The notes beneath the pieces were generated by a model. It did no database searches. It was not told the DNA's origin and saw only the letters and a list, made by a program, of their open reading frames with translations. From NCBI RefSeq assembly GCF_001540865.1, contig NC_033636.1:10120665-10184664 (forward strand): a DNA stretch of 64,000 nucleotides, in the 5' to 3' direction. The DNA is from Ananas comosus. Its lineage: Eukaryota > Streptophyta > Magnoliopsida > Poales > Bromeliaceae. Both the position numbers and the translations under genes were made by a program. The first letter of the stretch is position 1. Each line of letters opens with the position of its first letter. Of the stretch, positions 34,590 to 46,440 are shown piece by piece.

Positions 34590-35333
34590 ATATATAAAGA
34601 ACATATTCGAAGTGCCCTATTAAATTAACTCGTCCGGCGCTAATTAAATTAATCACTAGATCAATTAACTAATAATTAGCGAGTAATAATTAATTGATTG
34701 ATTGATTAATTAAGGGCCCGTTGTTGGGAGTTGGGGGCATGGTGGGGTCCGCGCTGGCATAATATGCTCGTCCAAAGCCTGTTTTTGTCGTATTCGCCAC
34801 GTAAGCAAACGGGTTTTGGATTCGTACCCGGGATTCGGGTTGAGTTCTTTTATGCGTGCAAAGTGGCTTATTATTACGAGTTCCAAAATAATTAATTAAT
34901 TAATTAAGTAATTAATTATGTTTATTTGGGTATGTTGCATTACAAGTAATTAGAAAGAATCTTAAAAATAATTGTTCATTTCCTTTTGTGAGTAATATCA
35001 CGCCACGCGTATTCTAATAAATCAGTTTAGATAGAATTTTTATTATTTAAAATTGACAATTTTTATGAGTCGTTTAGTTAAAAATTTTATGAGATTTCGA
35101 AAATATTATATATTTAGATCAATAAGTTTGATAGCAACTTATTAAATTATTTGAATTAGCCTGTTAAAAACTAGTATGTTATTATCAATGAATTAATAAT
35201 GATTCCTATCAAATATGAACTTAAAAATATCTTCTAATTAATTACAATTTAGTAATTTTTTCATCCAAAAATTTATAATAATTTTATTATTTTGTTAATA
35301 TTTTTTATAACTATCTGACTTGAGTTGAATATT
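34590..35333. other. AT-rich intergenic segment
   Basis: No gene is seen. ATTAATTAATT-type runs dominate. A short GC-richer patch at about 34710-34870 (GTTGGGAGTTGGGGGCATGG) is unmatched elsewhere in the window. Confidence 0.4.
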
Positions 35334-35390
35334 AACAATTTAAACATTTATAATAAAAAATAAAAAATATTAAAATATTATAAATTATAG

Positions 35391-35758
35391 AGTAAACTTC
35401 AAATATCACTCCTGTTGTTTCGCTTCATTTCATTTGAATAGTCTGTGGTTTAAAGTGTATCAATTTAGTACCCTATGATTTTATTTTTTTCTTTTCGTTA
35501 GTTCCCCCGTTAATTTTTCGTTAAATCATATAAAAAAAGCTTCAGATACCCGACCTATAGTTTATCGAATATTCATTTTAGTATACTTTAGTACCCTTTA
35601 GTTTTAATTTTATTGTTGATTTAATGAAAAATTAGTGAAAAGGATAAAAAAAAAGAGAAAAATAAAATAGTAAAATATAAACGTGATATATTTTTTAAAT
35701 TATAGAGTATTAAAATAAAAAAATATAAAATTACAGCGGCGATATTTGAAATTTTCCT
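35391..35758. mobile_element. Palindromic MITE, copy D (duplicate of copy C)
   Basis: Nearly identical to 32901-33270 and lies inside the duplicated block, so it is not an independent insertion. Confidence 0.7.
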
Positions 35759-36221
35759 ACATTGTAACTCGATACCATAAATATAGTGGAACGAGAGAAA
35801 ATATAAAATAAAGGTGGTTGATAGAGACAAGGAGGGACATGCACTAGGCACGTGCCTCGAGCTGTCAATTTTGAAAAATTTTGGAAATGGGGGTTGTCTC
35901 AACGTGGGATTAGGTGCAACAGTTGCTTGTGATATGGAAAAATGCTTTTGGCTAATCTCCATGAATAATTTTCAATAAAAATTAATCGCACGTTGACTAA
36001 AAGTTTAATAATTGATAGTCGAGATGTTAACTTCAAATCCTAGTTACCTTATATTTTTATCTAAATTTAATTTTAAAAAATAAACGAAATAAATAACATT
36101 CTAGATAACACGTGTAGTGCGGCATTTTATGCCGATTGAGTGCTATAAGAGTATCTTTTGATGCGTATTCATCTTACACAATTACCTTTATTTATATTTA
36201 CTTACAATGAACATATTATAT

Positions 36222-36375
36222 ATATATATATTTTAGAGATAGGTAGCACGCTACCCGCTTCGTTTATTTCATTTAGAAATAAACTTAGCTAGAAATATGA
36301 ATCAATTAGGATTCGAACTTGGGTCTCGGGTACCAACCATCAAGCCTTTTGCCACTTGCTCTAGGGACGGTCGAT
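36222..36375 (-). mobile_element. tRNA-derived SINE, copy 3 (in duplicated block)
   Basis: Corresponds to copy 1, with the same ATGAACATATTATAT target duplication (36207-36221 and 36376-36390) and a few substitutions. The shared target site shows that it was copied with the block or is the other allele. Confidence 0.85.
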
Positions 36376-36398
36376 ATGAACATATTATATTTAGTTGA

Positions 36399-36437
<39 letters not shown>

Positions 36438-36839
36438 TCGGTTATTATATTTTTATAAGTATAGATCTTTTTTATATTTATAAATTTTCAACCGTTAGAA
36501 CGGTCTTTTTAATTATTTTCACTCGTTGGATTATACTATTCAACTAACTACCAACTCAACCCTAAAAAACTACTAGCATTCTAATCGGAAACCACTATTA
36601 TTAGAATTGCACATTCCTTCATTCAATGGCCAAAAACTTTNATTGTCTAGATGTTAACTTCAAATCCTAGTTACTTTATATTTTTATCTAAATTTAATTT
36701 TAAAAAATGAACGAAATAAATAACATTTTGGATAGCACGTGTAGTGCGGCATTTTATGCCGATTGAGTGCTATAAGAGTATATTTTGATGCATATTCATC
36801 TTACACAATTATCTTTATTTATATTTACTTACAATGAAC

Positions 36840-36848
<9 letters not shown>

Positions 36849-36870
<22 letters not shown>

Positions 36871-37014
36871 TTTAGAGATAGATAGCACGTTACCCGCTTC
36901 GTTTATTTCATTTAGAAATAAATTTAACTAGAAATATGAATCAACTAGGATTCGAACTTGGGTCTCGGATACCAACCACCAAGCCCTTTGCCACTTGCTC
37001 TAGGGACGGTCGGT
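36849..37014 (-). mobile_element. tRNA-derived SINE, copy 4 (in duplicated block)
   Basis: As far as I can see identical to copy 1, including its target duplication (36834-36848 and 37015-37029). It lies downstream of the N at 36641. Confidence 0.85.
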
Positions 37015-37253
37015 ATGAACATATTATATTTAGTTGATGATATATATATATGTTTTGGTTATTATATTTTTATAAGTATAGATCTCTTTTATACTTATAA
37101 GTTTTCGACCGTTAGAACGGTCTTTTTAATTATTTTCACTCGGATTATATTATTCAACTAACTACCAACTCAACCCTAAAAAACTATTAGCATTCTAATC
37201 GGAAACCACTATTATTAGAATTGCACATTCCTTCATTCAATGGCCAAAAACTT

Positions 37254-37400
37254 TTTTTTGAGAGATAGGTAGCACACTACCCACTTCATTTATTTCATTT
37301 AGAAATAAACTTAGCTGGAAATGTGAATCAGCTAGGATTCGAACTTGGGTCTCGGGTACCAACCACCAAGCCCTTTGCCACTTGCTCTAGGAACGGTCGG
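37254..37400 (-). mobile_element. tRNA-derived SINE, copy 5 (in duplicated block)
   Basis: Corresponds to copy 2. Here the 17-bp target duplication TCAATGGCCAAAAACTT is exact on both sides (37237-37253 and 37401-37417). Confidence 0.88.
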
Positions 37401-37700
37401 TCAATGGCCAAAAACTTATGAGTACAAAGGATTTATACTTATAAGAATACAATAGCCCTAATACATGTATATATATACACGCACAGAGTCTGACTATATT
37501 ATACGTACTATCGATAGCATATCAAGTTTTCTGCCGTTAGATCTACCCTTTGATCATTTTCACCTGTTAGATTATACTATTCAACAAACAACACACTCAA
37601 CTCTAGGGGATCACTATCATCCCAACCGTATATCCTTTCATCCAACGTCCGAAAATTCGATAGCATAAAGTGATTGGTACTATCGATAGTATAGTAACAT

Positions 37701-37703
37701 AAT

Positions 37704-37739
<36 letters not shown>

Positions 37740-39710
37740 ATATATGACTACAACTACCTAGCATTTATGCTCTCTGAGTTAATTAATTTTCCCAAAAGTA
37801 TGATAAATCAGTTGCAAGCAGAGTATTGTATTAGACGACAATAATTAGCATTAAGAGCAGTACACTGCAGAGGATTACAATAAAAAAAAACCATGTACAG
37901 TTTACAAGGGGGAATTTCAGAGCATGTAAATTATCATTTGATGACTTATTCTGTTGTCAGACTAGGTTATAAAGAAAATTTTAATTAAGTGATATTCACA
38001 TTGGCCACCACTAGCTTTGTTTCATTAGAGTCGATATTTAGCTCACATCAGCTATCTTTGTAACATAATTTAAATTCATAATATTATTGGGTTATTAATA
38101 CAATAGGTCGAGGCAGGGTACGCTAGCTTTGAGACAAAAATAGTGTTTTAATACGGGACTGCTATTTGAGCAGATATACGGAATATAAATAAATGTGTGG
38201 GTAGGTTATATGTATTATTAAGGTGTCTGCTCAGTTGATTTGAAAACTGGGAATTAATGATCATTTTCATTCACATAAATGCACGAATATTATGACACAT
38301 CCACTTTTATTTATGTATTATTATTATTATCATTGATTATTGATGAGTCTATTTTGGATGATAAGTTTGGAGCTATTGATTGTCACCAGGACATTGATTT
38401 TGAAAAGTTATATCATATGATTATAAACTGAGGTAATGTACAAAATTAATTTATTAAATTATTTTAAATTATTTTTTGAAATGCATAAAAAATTATCCTT
38501 TTAGCACTAGATTCATTTAGAACTCTCACAATCTAGGTGGAAAATGACTCCAATATTATGTGTCCTTAATTTGTTGGGGAGCTTAAATCTGAAAATATTA
38601 TACCAGAGTTTTTTCAAAAAAATAAAAAAATATTAAATCATAAAAAATAAATTGTTTTCGGAACTTTAACTCATGGTCATGAGTTTCACAAAATTTTAAA
38701 AACGTATATATATTTATATATATATATATACTAATATCTATTAATTATATATATATACTTTTCCGACTTCAGAAGTATAGAACAATCGATCACCATCACA
38801 TCTAAACAAATCAAAACAAAAAAACTCTATTTTTTTCAGAAAAATGTAGCACGCTACTCACTTCATTCATTTAGTAGATGAATTTAGCTCCAAGGATTGA
38901 GATAACGCGGTCTCGAAAAACATTAAAGACAATAAAAATAAAAAAAGACAAATAAAAAAAAATTATAGAAAAATTGATTGTTCTACTTCTCACTTATAAT
39001 CAAGTCATCAAAAACTGCAAAACTCAATCCATTTTCTGCTTACGTGATTCGTCTAATAGTAAAAAATATAGTTAAAAGATTGATTTGTAAAAATTATGTT
39101 ATTTTTTTCGTCAGATCATGCACAAATAAATTGCGACCCTCGTGAGATCTCTCGCAACTGTGGACCAATTAATTATTGTGTTTGGATGGTGTTTCCCTAT
39201 CACTACGCCAGGTAACTGTTGTGGCAAGTGATGGCCACGTGGGAAGATGCCTTTGTGGTGAATTGGCAATAAATAAGCTCACAGTAGCCCCATTAATACC
39301 TTCACCAATATTTATTTTGAGTCCCATGAGAACCATTAAAGACAAAGCTTTAGCAAATGTTATACTGAGGATACTACTACTGCATCTGACATGAACCACA
39401 GTTTTAACTTGTGCTTTTATGGGCCCTTTAATGCAGATAATATATACAGAGAGAGAGAGAGAGAAAGAGTTGAGTTTATGTACTTTTAAAAAATATAAAA
39501 AAATTTATATTTATAATTTTTTAGCCATCAGATTATCTCAAAAGTCAGAAAGTATTATTAACAGTGTGTCCCATTAAGTCCACTTTATTAGTGTTGTACT
39601 GATATTCAGATAATCCGACAGCTAAAAAATTACAAACACGTTAAGCTCCAATGCTTCTAAAGGCACATGAGCTCAACTCTCTCTCTCTCTCTCTCTATAT
39701 ATAGAGAGTA
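37701..39710. other. Intergenic, no gene recognised
   Basis: Holds (GA)n and (TA)n runs near 37700-37740 and (GA)n near 39450. A SINE-like remnant (GTAGCACGCTACTCACTTCATTC) lies at about 38846. Overlapping open frames on both strands at 39169-39399 lie in the least AT-rich patch but match no family I know; I do not call them genes. Confidence 0.4.
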
Positions 39711-39711
39711 A

Positions 39712-40238
39712 GGCTATTGTATTTTTATGAGTATAGAGTTATTCGTACTTATAAGTTATTTTCGATGATATAGCTTCCGAATTGATGGTCTATACGATTA
39801 AATATATTCTGGAGCACTTGAGATTTCTAAAAAATAATTTCGTAATTTTTTGAAATTATAATAAAGTTCGTCAAACGGATATAAAATGAACGGTAAAAAT
39901 CGATTTACTAAAAATAGAGAATCAGATACTTCAATTTAAGATTAGAGTTATTGATCTTTATCTAGATGGCGAATAGAATTTTCAATTACAAATTCAATCT
40001 ATTTCAAATCTTTTACATCGTTAACTAACAATTATTTCATATCGACCGTTAAAAATTATCAATCTTGATATCTTTTGATCGTATGGTAAATAATGTCGAA
40101 AAAATAATAAATTTTGATTTCAAAATTTTTTTATTATTCTAAATAATGTTTGAAGGTATGGATTGTCAATTCGAAAATTCTATTATCGAAAATGACTTAT
40201 AAGTACGAAAGCGATCGTGCTCATAAGAGTATAGTAAT
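39712..40238. mobile_element. MITE with about 50-bp inverted ends
   Basis: The left end GGCTATTGTATTTTTATGAG...TACTTATAAGTTATTTTCGA is mirrored at the right end by ...CGAAAATGACTTATAAGTAC...CTCATAAGAGTATAGTAATC. The interior is AT-rich and non-coding. Its ends resemble those of the element at 33942, so the two may be one superfamily. Confidence 0.65.
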
Positions 40239-40706
40239 CGAACTCTGTGTTAATATATATAACAACTATTTATATGAGCAGAGAGGTTCACAGCACAGTT
40301 TAAATTTGGGCCCCAGGTGTTGGGTGTGTGCTATTTAATGTGAGATCCCATAATGGATCTTGTTTTTGTCCATTAGAGGGTAAAATTTGAACTTTTGTTG
40401 CTTGTTCAAGTTGATGAATTTGGATTCAAAATTGTGACACTTTCCTTAAGAAAATGTTAGGAAACCTGAAAAGACCTACAAAATGCTACTTTTGTACCAG
40501 ATCTGGTTCTCAAAATTAAAGCTACTTTAAAAGATGTGCCGTAGTGTTTTTACATGAAAACAATCCACTTCAGGATGGGCTGATAATGTACTACTGGATT
40601 TGAAGATATCGATTGCTAGTTCAAATCTGAATTGCAAATATACTTTTGAGATTTTTTTCAAATCAGTGAACTTTCCTTAGGTTTTACTGGTCCTTTTCTC
40701 CTAATC

Positions 40707-40752
<46 letters not shown>

Positions 40753-41143
40753 ATTATATATATATATATATAATGATTATATATATAGAGTCCAAATCAG
40801 CTGAATATATTGTTAAATTTTATTAAAAATATTTTAAAATAAGATCTAGATTCTAAATCATGGAATTACAAATTTATTATTCACTTTTTAAAAAATATTC
40901 ATTTTTAGCTTTCATTTATATATTTACTTGATGCAGAGAACAGTATATAAAAAAACATAAATTTAATTTTTTAAATAATTTAAATGGTATATAAATTATA
41001 TTAGGCGACGTCGATCGATGATTTTAATATTTATTATAATTAAAAAATGAATCGCATAAAGTGAGTCGTTTTCTATGATAGTCCAGCATTTTTTTTTTTT
41101 CTCTGTTCTCTTCTCTCTCTCTATATATATCTATATATATATA
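40239..41143. other. AT-rich intergenic segment with a long TA microsatellite
   Basis: No gene is seen. Around 40711-40775 there is an almost uninterrupted TA repeat of about 60 bases. Further CT and TA runs at 41100-41145 precede the next duplication. Confidence 0.5.
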
Positions 41144-42993
41144 ATATCTATATGTATGGTTATTATTATTATTATTATATTATTATTAAAATGCAAGGAG
41201 ACATGTTCTAGTACGGTGATGCGAGTGATACTTTGGGACCACTTCCACAGCAATAAAGACAAAATTTTCCCACCAGAGAACGTGAATTAATAGTGGTAAT
41301 TAACTTCGCCTAGCAAACAAAACCAAACAAAACAAAAAGATTGAATAGTCTTGATGCCAAATTTACAGTAACAATCGTATCGTTTTACTCAATGGATGTT
41401 GTGGAGTGTGGAGTGATCTCAAGGGACCGGTGAATGGTTTTGTCCTTTGCAGAACAACATGCCCCACTTAGAACTCATTTATATAGTATTAATAATTGAG
41501 CTGCTGCTTCTTCTTCTTCTTCTTTTTTAACTTTATTTAATTATAATATGCGTACAGTTCTCTATAAACATATCGAATAACAAATATATCCACACAAAAT
41601 TTAATTTTTATATTTTTTTCTATAAAAATCCTCATATTTTTAAATATACCCCTTCTGCTAGGATCCATTAAAAATATATAGTTAATCATAGGTAAAATAT
41701 TTAATTATGATTAGTGAATGAGTTAAATTAACTTTTTTATCTCTCTTATATTATTTGTGATGGTTGAAACGAAGAAGATGACCATAAAAATTTTTTAGAG
41801 GATATTTCTGTATAATTCTAACAGTTGGAGCTTTTGTAGAAATATATTTGTAATGACAAAAATATCATTTTATTTATATTTTATTAAAAAATAAATAGTG
41901 CTCTTACGCCAATAACAAGAGGGATAAATATAAATATCACTGAATTTTTACGGAAATAAATATTAAAAGTTGAAAGTTAAATTTTGTAGCGATATATTTG
42001 CTTACACGGAGCTGTATGAAATTAATCCTATGGGCGCGTTTGGTTCGAAGTCGGAATCGAAATCGGAATCGGAATCAAAATAAGCTGGAATCGGAATCGG
42101 AATGACTCATTACCTAATTCTGNATATCTATATGTATGGTTATTATTATTATTATTATTATTATTATAAAAATGCAAGGAGACATGATTCTAGTACAGTG
42201 ATGCGAGTTGATACTTTGGGACCACTTCCACAGCAATAAAGACAAAATTTCCCCACCAATGAACGTGAATTAATAGTGGTAATTAACTTCGCCTAGCAAA
42301 ACAAACCAAAACAAAACAAAAAGGATTAATAGTCCTTGCATGCAAATTTAACAGTACAATCGTATCGTTTTACCCAATGGATGTTGTGGACTGTGGAGTG
42401 ATCTCAAGGGACCGGTGAATGGTTTTGTCCTTTGCAGAACAACAATGCCCCACTTAGAACTCATTTATATAGTATTAATAATTGAGCTGCTGCTGCTTCT
42501 TATTCTTCTTCTTTTTTAACTTTATTTAATTATAATATGCGTACAGTTCCCTATAAACATATCGAATAACAAATATATCCACACAAAATTTAATTTTTAT
42601 ATTTTTTTCTATAAAAATCTTAATATTTTTAAATATATAGTTAATTATACGTAAAATATTTAATTATGGTTAGTGAATGAGTTAAATTAACTTTTTTTAT
42701 CTCTCTTATATTATTTGTGATGGTAGAAACGAAGAAGATGACCATAAAAATTTTTTAGAGGATATTTCTGTATAATTCTAACAGTTGAAGCTTTTGTAGA
42801 AATATATTTGTAATGACAAAAATATCACTTTATTTATATTTTATTGAAAAATAAATAGTGCTCTTACGCCAATAACAAGAGGGATAAATATAAATATCAC
42901 TGAATTTTTACGGAAATAAATATTAAAAGTTGAAAGCTAAATTTTGTAGCGATATATTTGCTTACACGGAGCTGTATGAAATTAATCCTATAT
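41144..42993 (+). repeat. 0.87-kb direct duplication across the N at 42123
   Basis: 41144-42031 and 42124-42991 align throughout with small differences (microsatellite length, single bases). The first copy then enters a transposon-like end (GGGCGCGTTTGGTTCG) and stops at the N. The second copy reads straight on without it. Confidence 0.8.
42032..42122 (+). mobile_element. Truncated transposon end present in only one copy of a duplicated block
   Basis: After AATCCTAT the first copy continues GGGCGCGTTTGGTTCGAAGT and GGAATCGGAATCGG repeats, the classic look of a plant DNA-transposon or MITE terminus, and is cut by the N after 91 bases. The matching place in the second copy (after 42991) has no insertion. 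Confidence 0.65.
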
Positions 42994-44335
42994 GTATATA
43001 AATTTTTGATTCTGTTGTAGATTCACTGCTGGGAAATGTAGATTCAAAGAGACTGCTTAAAGATCATTTTAAAGAAATCAATCAAGTAATAAAAGAAATT
43101 GATAAAACTAATGAAAAACCCATATTATGCTAGGCGAACCAATTAAACTTAATTTAATTAAAGTTTCACTCCTCTCCTATGCGGGCATTAGAAAGGTTTA
43201 TGTTAAAAAAAAAATAGTTCTTAGCCTAATTATGCCAAAGATAGTTGAGAGTGAATGAACAACATATGAACAATAATGGAGGGCCATAAGTAAGATGGAG
43301 GCCCATGTTTATCGATCTGTTTGGGCCTATCCATTAATAGATTCAGGGTCTGGGGTCTTATAGTTGAGAATTTGAAACTCAATTTTATGATCACCTATTT
43401 ATGTGAAAAATTGAATAGGTATCAAGCAAATGTTAACACAGAAATAACCTGGGAGAAATTACAACAAATATAGCAAAGTATACATTGAGCAGATGCAATT
43501 TTACACATTGCATAAGCTTTATGCCCTTTTAACTATATTAGAGTTTACTAACATAACATATTCCTTGAGAATGTTAAGTTCATAATTAACAGCTGTAGCA
43601 TACACATTATCACATATCAGCATAGATAATTGCGGTAGACCCTCTGTGCAGAGAAAGATAATCCAAATGAACTAAGTAAAGCACATCAACTATCTCATTC
43701 CAGATAAATTGATATCATCATGCTAAGTTCTAGTAATATATATATATAAATCATTTTTTGCGGCTGAGTTTTCCATTATCTATAATTCCATAGCAACAAT
43801 ATATTTCCCACAACAATAAACATCATGTTTTCAACCTCCCTCGATTTGTTTTGGCACCATCATCTTATCTAAAGATGTATTTGATCAAAATTAGCTACTC
43901 AAGAACTCAATTGCTGCACATTTGTGGAAGCTTTTTAAAGGGATGCATGTTGTGATTTTATAGGACATAGGAGGAGCAAAAAAGAAATAAAACAAGAAAT
44001 GTTAGCGACCGTAAACTCGACAAGAATAACAGAAAAGGCAAAAAAGTAATTCTTGCTACCTGTCGGAACAAGATCAAAAGATTTATTTGTGGTTCTGCAG
44101 ACTGTCGAAACCAAACTAGACTTTTAAGTACTGTAATAAAATTTTAGAACTGTTAAAGCCTACAATAAACCAGGGGGGTGACAATGAGAAATTCATCTTC
44201 TGGTATGCTCACTCATATAATTTAGCCATTCCATTAGACCATGAGCACAAACACCATCATCTATTTATACATAAGGAAGGTTTAATAACATATGCTCTTC
44301 CGCGCGACACACGATCCTTCCGAGTAAAAGAAACT
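42994..44335. other. Intergenic and 3' region of the DYW gene
   Basis: AT-rich with no open frame worth calling. The final few hundred bases are the likely 3' UTR of the minus-strand PPR gene. Confidence 0.4.
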
Positions 44336-45811
44336 TCACCAGTAGTCTCCACAGGAGCACTTCCCATCCTTGAAATGATGAAACCTTTTGTTATCCCTCA
44401 CAATTAGCTCCCTCCCGACAATCCTCGACATGATCTTAATCGCGTTGTGGCAATCCCCGCAAATCCGTAAGTTCTTAATGATCCGAAGAGGCGTCCTAGC
44501 TGGCGTACTGATCAAACCATAAGCGATCGCGAGCCGCTCACTGTGATATAACAAAGCTTGCTCCTTTGCCTCTTGATCAATGTCGTGAAGAACGTATCTT
44601 GTATCGGGCACATATCCTTGCTCCTTCACCACCTTCTTTTCAATCTTCGGGGGCAATCGGTACTCGCCCAATTTGTTCCTCCCATCAAGCATGTTGATCC
44701 CAAGCCTCCTTTTGGGTGGCGGGGTTGCAAGTTTAGAGGCAACGGCTTTGGATGGATCGACTGAAACCAAAAGCTCTTGTGCTCGGTCTTCGAGATCGAC
44801 ATCTCCCTGTGCCCGCGCCAAGTTCATCAAGGTCTCCCACACAGCAGCAGGAGGATCAAATGGCAGCTTCTCAATGAATTCCACTGCTTCAATAAGGTGC
44901 CCCGATTTCCCTAATACTTCGATCATCGCAATATAGTGTTCTAGACCTGGAGCGATTCCGTAATCCTTATACATGGAATTGAAATGTATGAATCCATCTT
45001 CAATTGCCTCCGCACTAGCACACGAAGCTAAGACCAACAGAAAAGTATGCGAATTGGGATGGATTCCCACATTCTTCATCTGCTCAAATAGCTGCAACCC
45101 TTCATCGCCTTGATTATTCAAAGCATACCCATCAATCATCAGGAGCCACGAATCCATGTTCCGGTCGGGCATATGATCGAACGTTCGGCGGGCATCGGTC
45201 ATGCTCCCGCATTTAGCGTACATCTCCAGCATCTTGTTGTTGATTTGGAGGTCCGCGCGGAACGGGGACCGGAGGAAATAATCGTGGATCTTCTTGAGCT
45301 CGTCGAGGAGCTTCGGATCCGAGCACGCGGCAGCGAGGGCGAAGAAGGTCGGCGGGTCGGGGCGGGCGCCCTGGCTCAGGAGCTCCACGGCCTCTTTAAC
45401 CTTGCCCTGGCCGCAGAGCGCGGCGAGTTCCGCGGGGCCCGGCGGAGGCCCCACCGGCGCCGGCGATGGCGCCGGCCCCGGAGGGGATTGGTCGGCGGGA
45501 GCCCGGGGATTGAAGGGGGGGCGTTGGTGCCACTGGCTAGGATTTCCGCCGCGGCCGTGGGGGAAGGCGCGGGGGTCGGAGGGAGGCGGTTGAGGAGCCG
45601 TACGGTGGAAGCTGTTGGGGGCGGCGGCGGCGGAGGTGGAGAGGGAGCGAGCGGGGAGAAGGGATCGAGAGACGGGAAAAGGGAGGGGTTTCAGGGTTTT
45701 GAGGAGGAAGGGTGAGGAAGAGGGGGAGAGGAGGCGCACCTTGGAGAGGGTGGCGGCGACCATGGGGTTCGCGGCGGCGCGGTGGATCGCGGCGAAGGAG
45801 GAGGACGCCAT
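44336..45811 (-). CDS. DYW-type pentatricopeptide repeat protein (DYW2/MEF8-like RNA editing factor)
   Basis: An intronless frame of 491 residues. The first ~60 residues are rich in Ser, Ala, Leu and Arg, like an organelle presequence. A Pro-rich linker (about 65-125) and only a few PPR units (about 125-320) follow. The C-terminal E/DYW part has [12 protein letters not shown], the deaminase signature [11 protein letters not shown] (HxE) with CGDCH, and the terminal CSCGDYW. DYW domains carry the cytidine-to-uridine editing activity in plant mitochondria and plastids. Members with so few PPRs act as shared DYW donors for other PPR proteins, such as Arabidopsis DYW2 and MEF8. Both zinc-binding sets and the catalytic Glu are intact, so it looks functional. 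The 5' third is strongly GC-rich, unlike the rest. Confidence 0.93.
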   Translation of the reverse strand: MASSSFAAIHRAAANPMVAATLSKVRLLSPSSSPFLLKTLKPLPFPVSRSLLPARSLSTSAAAAPNSFHRTAPQPPPSDPRAFPHGRGGNPSQWHQRPPFNPRAPADQSPPGPAPSPAPVGPPPGPAELAALCGQGKVKEAVELLSQGARPDPPTFFALAAACSDPKLLDELKKIHDYFLRSPFRADLQINNKMLEMYAKCGSMTDARRTFDHMPDRNMDSWLLMIDGYALNNQGDEGLQLFEQMKNVGIHPNSHTFLLVLASCASAEAIEDGFIHFNSMYKDYGIAPGLEHYIAMIEVLGKSGHLIEAVEFIEKLPFDPPAAVWETLMNLARAQGDVDLEDRAQELLVSVDPSKAVASKLATPPPKRRLGINMLDGRNKLGEYRLPPKIEKKVVKEQGYVPDTRYVLHDIDQEAKEQALLYHSERLAIAYGLISTPARTPLRIIKNLRICGDCHNAIKIMSRIVGRELIVRDNKRFHHFKDGKCSCGDYW

Positions 45812-45849
45812 TTCCGCGACGAGGAGGAGGAGAAAACCCTAGGGTTTAG

Positions 45850-46082
45850 ATCGTTGCGAGGGGAAAGAGGAAAGGGGAAAAGGGCGATTTGGTTTTCGGG
45901 GAACGTAGGGTTTATCGCTCACCAGAGAAGAGGATATTAGTCGACGACCCGGAATTGGGCCGTAGCTAGGCCGGATCACTAAAAGCCCAACGTTGGCATG
46001 GACGCACATTTCGTTGTTCCCGTGTTTTGGCCCAAGTGATGTTCATACTTCGATCCGGGCCAAATCCTGATTAATAAAGAAA
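45850..46082. other. Promoter region of the DYW gene
   Basis: A short intergenic stretch directly upstream of the PPR start, containing AAACCCTA telo-box motifs on the minus strand at 45836-45845 and about 45909, common in leaders of genes for organelle and ribosome biogenesis. Confidence 0.4.
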
Positions 46083-46440
46083 GGGAAAACTTCAAAAAAA
46101 ACCCAGTGGTTTCACACTTTCTCACTTAGTACCCTGTAGTTTAAAGTGTACCAATTTACCCCGTAGTTTCGTTTTTCTCTTTTTAGCATCAATTTTATTA
46201 TTATTTTTTTCTTAAATCATCAGTGACAAAGTTAAAGTTAAAGAGTACTAAAGTAAATATTCGATAAATCTAGATGGGTATCTGAAGTTTTTTTTGTATA
46301 TAATTTAACGAAATATTAAGAAAAAAACTGCCGAAAAGATAAAAACAAAACAACAGGGGGAGAAATTGATACACTTTAAACCACAGTGTACTAAAGTAAG
46401 AAAGTGCGAAACCACAGGAAGGGGTTTTTGAAGTTTTCCC
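46083..46440. mobile_element. Palindromic MITE, copy E, best-preserved inverted ends
   Basis: The ends GGGAAAACTTCAAA and TTTGAAGTTTTCCC (with a T-rich variant) are inverted. Inside, GTGGTTTCACACTTTCTCAC / GTACCCTGTAGTTTAAAGTG is mirrored by CACTTTAAACCACAGTGTAC / GAAAGTGCGAAACCAC. The flanks ATAAAGAAA and ATAAATAAA form a 9-bp target duplication with one mismatch, agreeing with the perfect one at 18669. It is Mutator-like and non-coding. Confidence 0.85.

Larger units (their letters stand above)
32846..37700 (+). repeat. Overlapping direct duplications around the Ns at 32845 and 36641
   Basis: 32846-34140 is repeated at about 35334-36640, and 33527 to about 34590 is repeated at 36642 to about 37700 (constant offset 3115 at the start). 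Part of the block thus exists three times. Each repeat starts or ends exactly at an N. Contents: the palindromic MITE, SINEs, another MITE and TA microsatellites. No protein gene is present. Confidence 0.8.

Noticed and set aside
45110..45715. Plus-strand 201-codon frame opposite the DYW gene
   Set aside because: Antisense shadow of the GC-rich 5' part of the PPR coding sequence.
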